The notes under the pieces were generated by a model. That model saw only the letters and a program-made list of their open reading frames with translations. It did no database searches and was not told the origin of the DNA. A stretch of 64,000 bases of DNA, taken from the NCBI GenBank assembly GCA_963629305.1, contig CAVGIJ010000006.1, forward strand, positions 1-64,000. Direction: 5' to 3'. A program made the translations under genes and the position numbers. The stretch comes from UBA1227 sp963629305 (GTDB lineage: Bacteria > Bacillota > Clostridia > Oscillospirales > Acutalibacteraceae). Each line of letters begins with the position of its first letter. Positions within the stretch are counted from its first letter, which is position 1. Of the stretch, positions 61,201-64,000 are shown piece by piece.

Positions 61201-62093
61201 TCATTTATAACAGGCTGCATGAGCTTGTTGCCTGTGAGACGTGCGGAAATAGCAAGCTTTTTGTTGTACTTGTAGCGTCCTACTCTTGAAAGGTCGTATC
61301 TGTGTGCATCAAAGAATAAACCGTCAAGGTGTGCCTGAGCTGTTTCAAGTGTCGGCGGTTCACCCGGACGAAGTTTCTTATAAACTTCAAGGAGTGCTTC
61401 TTCGGCGTTCTTAGTGGTATCCTTTTCAAGGGTAGCCATTATTCTCTCGTCAGCACCGAAGAAATCAAGAATATCCTGGTTTGATGAAAGACCGAGTGCA
61501 CGGATAAATGTGGTGATGTAAATCTTTCTGTTCTTGTCAATACGAACATAGAAAAGGTCGTTTTGATCCGACTCGTATTCAAGCCACGCACCACGGTTAG
61601 GAATAACTGTAGATGTATAAAGTTCTTTACCCGTTTTATCGTGTGTCATACCGAAGTAAACACCCGGTGATCTTACGAGCTGTGAAACGATTGCACGTTC
61701 AGCACCGTTTATAACGAATGTTCCGCTCTCTGTCATAAGAGGGAAGTCGCCCATATAAACGTCTGATTCCTTTACCTCTCCCGTCTCCTTGTTATAAAGA
61801 CGGGTCTTTACGCGAAGAGGAGCGGCATAGGTTGCATCTCTTTCCTTACACTCTTTTACACTGTACTTCGGATGTTCATCCATCTTGTAATCTACAAATT
61901 CAAGTACAAGGTTACCGGTGTAGTCAGTAATCTCCGAAATGTCTCTGAAAACTTCCTTCAGACCAACATCAAGGAACCACTGGTATGAGTTCTTCTGAAC
62001 TTCAATGAGGTTTGGCATTTCCATAATCTCATTGATTTTTGCGAAGTTCATACGGGTGGTAGTTCCGCGCTGTGTCGGTTTTACTTTAACCAT
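58215..62093 (-). CDS. rpoB: RNA polymerase beta subunit
   Basis: 1292 residues from the ATG at 62093 (GGAGTGA ~10 bases upstream; a TTG three codons earlier sits on that site). Rifampicin region [23 protein letters not shown] is wild-type at the main resistance positions. [12 protein letters not shown] and [15 protein letters not shown] follow. Unlike many bacteria, the rplKAJL genes are not directly upstream; rpoBC has its own promoter and leader, and ndk runs divergently. Confidence 0.99.
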   Translation of the reverse strand: [1292 protein letters not shown]

Positions 62094-62151
62094 AGGCTTC
62101 AATCACTCCGTTCATTTTGTATGAAAATTGCTGAAATTACTTATAACCAGG

Positions 62152-62185
62152 GGCTTTTCAGCTCCTTGGAAATCTGCGAAAAGCC
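62152..62185 (-). promoter_or_regulatory. Hairpin in the rpoB leader
   Basis: GGCTTTTC and GAAAAGCC form a perfect 8-pair stem around an 18-base loop in the 5' untranslated RNA. There is no T-tract, so it is not a terminator; it may stabilise or regulate the leader. Confidence 0.5.
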
Positions 62186-62213
62186 ACACATTCCCATTAT
62201 AATGTAGTTTAGT

Positions 62214-62242
62214 ATTATAGACTTGTGAAAGCACCCAGTCAA
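62214..62242 (-). promoter_or_regulatory. Promoter of rpoBC
   Basis: Minus strand TTGACT (62242-62237), 17-base spacer, TATAAT (62219-62214). It gives a ~110-base leader. Confidence 0.85.
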
Positions 62243-62344
62243 GACAATTTTTTTAAAAAGTCAATCGCACTCGAAAAATAAGTTATACACCCCGCCTCGC
62301 GTTTCTTTGTGACGGAAATATCATTCATTTTCACTCTGTTTCTA

Positions 62345-62373
62345 TTGCCCTGCAGCCGACTTTTTGTTAGAAT
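62345..62373 (+). promoter_or_regulatory. Promoter of ndk
   Basis: TTGCCC (62345-62350), 17-base spacer, TAGAAT (62368-62373), 41 bases before the ndk ATG. Confidence 0.55.
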
Positions 62374-62414
62374 ATCTGCGTTATCATTTTATATTTATTT
62401 TGGAGGATAAACAA

Positions 62415-62822
62415 ATGGAAAGAACTTATATCATGTTAAAACCTGACTGCATAAAACGCGGCCTTATGGGTGAGGTTATTTCTCGCATTGAGAGAAAGGG
62501 TTTTAAAATCACAAACGCAAAGATGATGAATCTTGATGAAGCAATTCTCCGTGAACATTATGCTCATATTGCAGACAAGCCGTTCTTCCCGAACGTCGTA
62601 GAATATATGACCGGCGGTCCCGTACTTGCAATGATCGTAGAGGGTGAAAACGCCGTTAAAGGTATGAGAAATATAATGGGTCCTACAAAGTATGAAGAAG
62701 CAATGGGCGGAACAATCCGCGGAGACCTTGCAACATCAACTTCAGAGAACATCGTTCACGGTTCAGACTCTGTTGAAAACGCCGAGATTGAAATCAAGCG
62801 TTTCTTCGGAGAAAACGCATAA
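62415..62822 (+). CDS. ndk: Nucleoside diphosphate kinase
   Basis: 135 residues from the ATG at 62415, directly behind GGAGGATAAACAA; a longer frame from 62364 overlaps the promoter. E-R-T-Y-I-M-L-K-P-D at the start, the P-loop-like segment and N-I-V-H-G-S-D-S with the catalytic His are present. It balances nucleoside triphosphate pools by ATP phosphoryl transfer. Monocistronic, closed by a strong terminator. Confidence 0.98.
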   Translation: MERTYIMLKPDCIKRGLMGEVISRIERKGFKITNAKMMNLDEAILREHYAHIADKPFFPNVVEYMTGGPVLAMIVEGENAVKGMRNIMGPTKYEEAMGGTIRGDLATSTSENIVHGSDSVENAEIEIKRFFGENA

Positions 62823-62848
62823 GTAAATCAAAACAGAATCAGTATAAT

Positions 62849-62883
62849 AAAAGCCTCCCGTCCGCAGACGGGAGGCTTTTTAT
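62849..62883 (+). terminator. Terminator of ndk
   Basis: AAAAGCCTCCCGTC, loop CGCA, GACGGGAGGCTTTT plus more T: perfect 14-pair stem. Confidence 0.95.
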
Positions 62884-62970
62884 CTGAACCTTTCAATATA
62901 AATTTCGGTATAAGTTATTTCTTTTCACAGTAAACTATATTTTCAGATGTGTTTTGTCTTATTCTGACAA

Positions 62971-63663
62971 CTATTTTACAAGGACATCCATTTCCTTTTG
63001 CGGATCATCGGCATAACGGTATTCGTAAATAGTTTGTGCCAATGCCATAAGAACAAAAACAAGGTTTATTATCGCACCGTGCTGACCGAGAAACTTTACG
63101 GATAAGAAGGCTGCAGCCGCGCCGACGTGGAACCACACAAGTGTTCCGAAGTAAAAACGAGCCTTTTTAAGAGCATCCTTATTACTTCTGTCCTCAATGT
63201 AATCAGCCATACCGAGAATAGCCTGACGGTAGTTGTTCGTTGAAAAAATACTCGAACTCGCGAAGCCCTTCGCTCCGGGGAATGAGTTCCACTGAAATGC
63301 GCAGGCAAAGAACATAGGATAAAGAACAAGTACATAATTGAGATTTTCCGGTGCAAAACAAAGCCATACTGTAGTGACAAAATTTATCAATACGGAAATT
63401 AGGTGTGTATGACGCCCTGCATAGTCGCTGCAGAGTTTTGAACAGACTATAGCTGAACCGTATATGATTGCCGCAATAAAGCACAGAAATGTCTGATGAA
63501 AATTCCCGCCAAGGCAGCTTATCACAAGGCGTATCATATTTGTTGTCTCGGCGGAGCCGAGAACATCAAAATTCGCTATAGCAAATCCACCGTAAAATCC
63601 ACCTACAATTGCCATTGTATAAAACAGGCACTGTGAAGGCGGCATTTTTAATAACCTGTACAC
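62971..63663 (-). CDS. DUF1275 (YoaK-type) membrane protein
   Basis: 230 residues, about six hydrophobic helices. The DUF1275 pattern is visible as G-G-F-Y-G-G-F-A-I-A-N-F-D-V-L-G-S-A-E-T-T-N, F-I-A-A-I-I-Y-G-S near ~65, and the central P-M-F-F-A-C-A-F-Q-W-N-S-F with S-S-S-I-F-S-T-N-N-Y-R replacing the usual T-G-N-L-R. It begins with GTG at 63663 behind AAGGA, two bases after the der stop; an ATG at 63645 is an alternative. Transport function is suspected for the family but not shown. Confidence 0.8.
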   Translation of the reverse strand: MYRLLKMPPSQCLFYTMAIVGGFYGGFAIANFDVLGSAETTNMIRLVISCLGGNFHQTFLCFIAAIIYGSAIVCSKLCSDYAGRHTHLISVLINFVTTVWLCFAPENLNYVLVLYPMFFACAFQWNSFPGAKGFASSSIFSTNNYRQAILGMADYIEDRSNKDALKKARFYFGTLVWFHVGAAAAFLSVKFLGQHGAIINLVFVLMALAQTIYEYRYADDPQKEMDVLVK

Positions 63664-63665
63664 GT

Positions 63666-64000
63666 TTATCTTCCTTTTTTCTCTTCACGTTCACGGATGA
63701 CAAACCGGGTAGGTGTACCCTCAAGTCCGAAAACTTCTCTTATCTGGTTGTCAATATACCTCTGATAACTGTAGTGGAACAAGTCTTTTTTGTTTACAAA
63801 ACACACAAATGTCGGCGGCCTTGTGGATGCCTGAGTCATATAATAAATTTTGAGTCTCCTGCCCTTGTCTGTAGGAGGCTGAACTCTCGCAGTCGCAGCA
63901 GCAAGGACATCATTGAGTTTACCTGTTGAAATGCGCATTGCGTTCTGATCATCAACAAACTTTATGAGTTCAAAAAGCTTATCAAGTCTCTGTCCGGTTT
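63666..64000 (-). CDS. der: GTPase Der, C-terminal part (5' end outside the window)
   Basis: Only the last ~111 codons are inside the window. They read T-G-Q-R-L-D-K-L at the edge, then R-I-S-T-G-K-L-N-D-V-L, P-P-T-D-K-G-R-R-L-K-I-Y-Y-M-T-Q and P-P-T-F-V-C-F-V-N, the end of the second GTPase domain and the KH-like domain of Der. Der acts in 50S subunit assembly. The gene continues past position 64000. Downstream, where plsY often follows, a DUF1275 gene is found instead. Confidence 0.95.
   Translation of the reverse strand, partial: TGQRLDKLFELIKFVDDQNAMRISTGKLNDVLAAATARVQPPTDKGRRLKIYYMTQASTRPPTFVCFVNKKDLFHYSYQRYIDNQIREVFGLEGTPTRFVIREREEKKGR

Larger units (their letters stand above)
62094..62414. 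other. Divergent rpoB-ndk regulatory region
   Basis: This 321-base gap holds the rpoB leader with a hairpin (62152-62185), the rpoB promoter (62214-62242), an A/T-rich stretch with TTTTTTTAAAAAG, and the ndk promoter (62345-62373). No small ORF, RNA gene or L10-type ribosomal protein binding leader was recognised. Confidence 0.6.

Noticed and set aside
58215..62093. Possible rifampicin resistance in rpoB
   Set aside because: The resistance cluster reads wild-type at the main positions (D, H and S of the Q-F-M-D...H-K-R-R-L-S segment).
62364..62414. Longer N-terminus for Ndk
   Set aside because: The upstream codons overlap the promoter and ribosome binding site, and the normal Ndk start is at 62415.

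Overview
The window looks like a low-to-moderate GC Gram-positive chromosome of the class Clostridia (Bacillota), most likely a gut or rumen relative of Oscillospiraceae/Ruminococcus. The reasons are the presence of PolC, the phoH-ybeY-era-recO and frr-uppS-cdsA-dxr-rseP-ispG-polC gene orders, AGGAGG-type ribosome binding sites with many TTG/GTG starts, surface proteins with a C-terminal 'QTGD + membrane helix + KKK' tail, and no outer-membrane genes. The species assignment is inference. Almost all genes lie on the minus strand.

Layout. 1-1.3 kb: an ECF-type sigma factor with the first codons of a following gene, then a HicB-like antitoxin without a HicA partner whose promoter is threaded with AATACGT repeats. 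1.3-8.1 kb: phoH-ybeY-era-recO-mutS2-AIM24, an RNA/DNA maintenance cluster. 8.2-9.8 kb (+): a small cysteine-rich protein and a DUF1015 protein. 9.9-15 kb: an accessory surface region with a small lipoprotein, tRNA-Arg(CCG), two tiny overlapping ORFs and two large secreted proteins. One of the large proteins is built of 126-residue repeats, the other carries an SGNH esterase. They share an unusual IAQTGD sorting-like tail and the same tandem TGTTCA promoter box. 15.1-21.5 kb: polA-rimI, tsaD-rmlB and a divergent metallo-beta-lactamase-fold protein. 21.5-29.2 kb: an iron alcohol dehydrogenase, a 56-residue peptide gene, HAD-dusB-DUF2804, metG-tatD and a small unknown. 29.4-32 kb (+): two tandem paralogous lipases without signal peptides. 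32-36.4 kb: an HscC-like Hsp70 with a membrane-anchored J-like protein, a small export-type membrane protein, and a Nudix hydrolase fused to a pyrophosphatase-like N-domain. 36.6-38 kb (+): an HD-domain protein abutting a PF06541 membrane protein.

38-49.7 kb: a polyprenyl synthase with a small unknown, then the pyrH-frr-uppS-cdsA-dxr-rseP-ispG-polC block, which joins ribosome recycling, lipid carrier/isoprenoid synthesis and replication. PolC is about 190 residues short because the 3'-5' exonuclease insertion in the PHP domain is absent; this is the most striking protein-level anomaly here. 49.9-62 kb: rpoB-rpoC followed by the str genes rpsL-rpsG-fusA-tuf. The str promoter sits inside a long palindrome. 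62.4-64 kb: divergent ndk, a DUF1275 membrane protein and the 3' end of der.

No CRISPR array, insertion sequence, prophage or rRNA operon was seen. The most interesting leads are the exonuclease-less PolC, the shared Pho-box-like promoter of the two sorted surface proteins, the Hsp70/membrane-J pair, and the palindrome-embedded str promoter.
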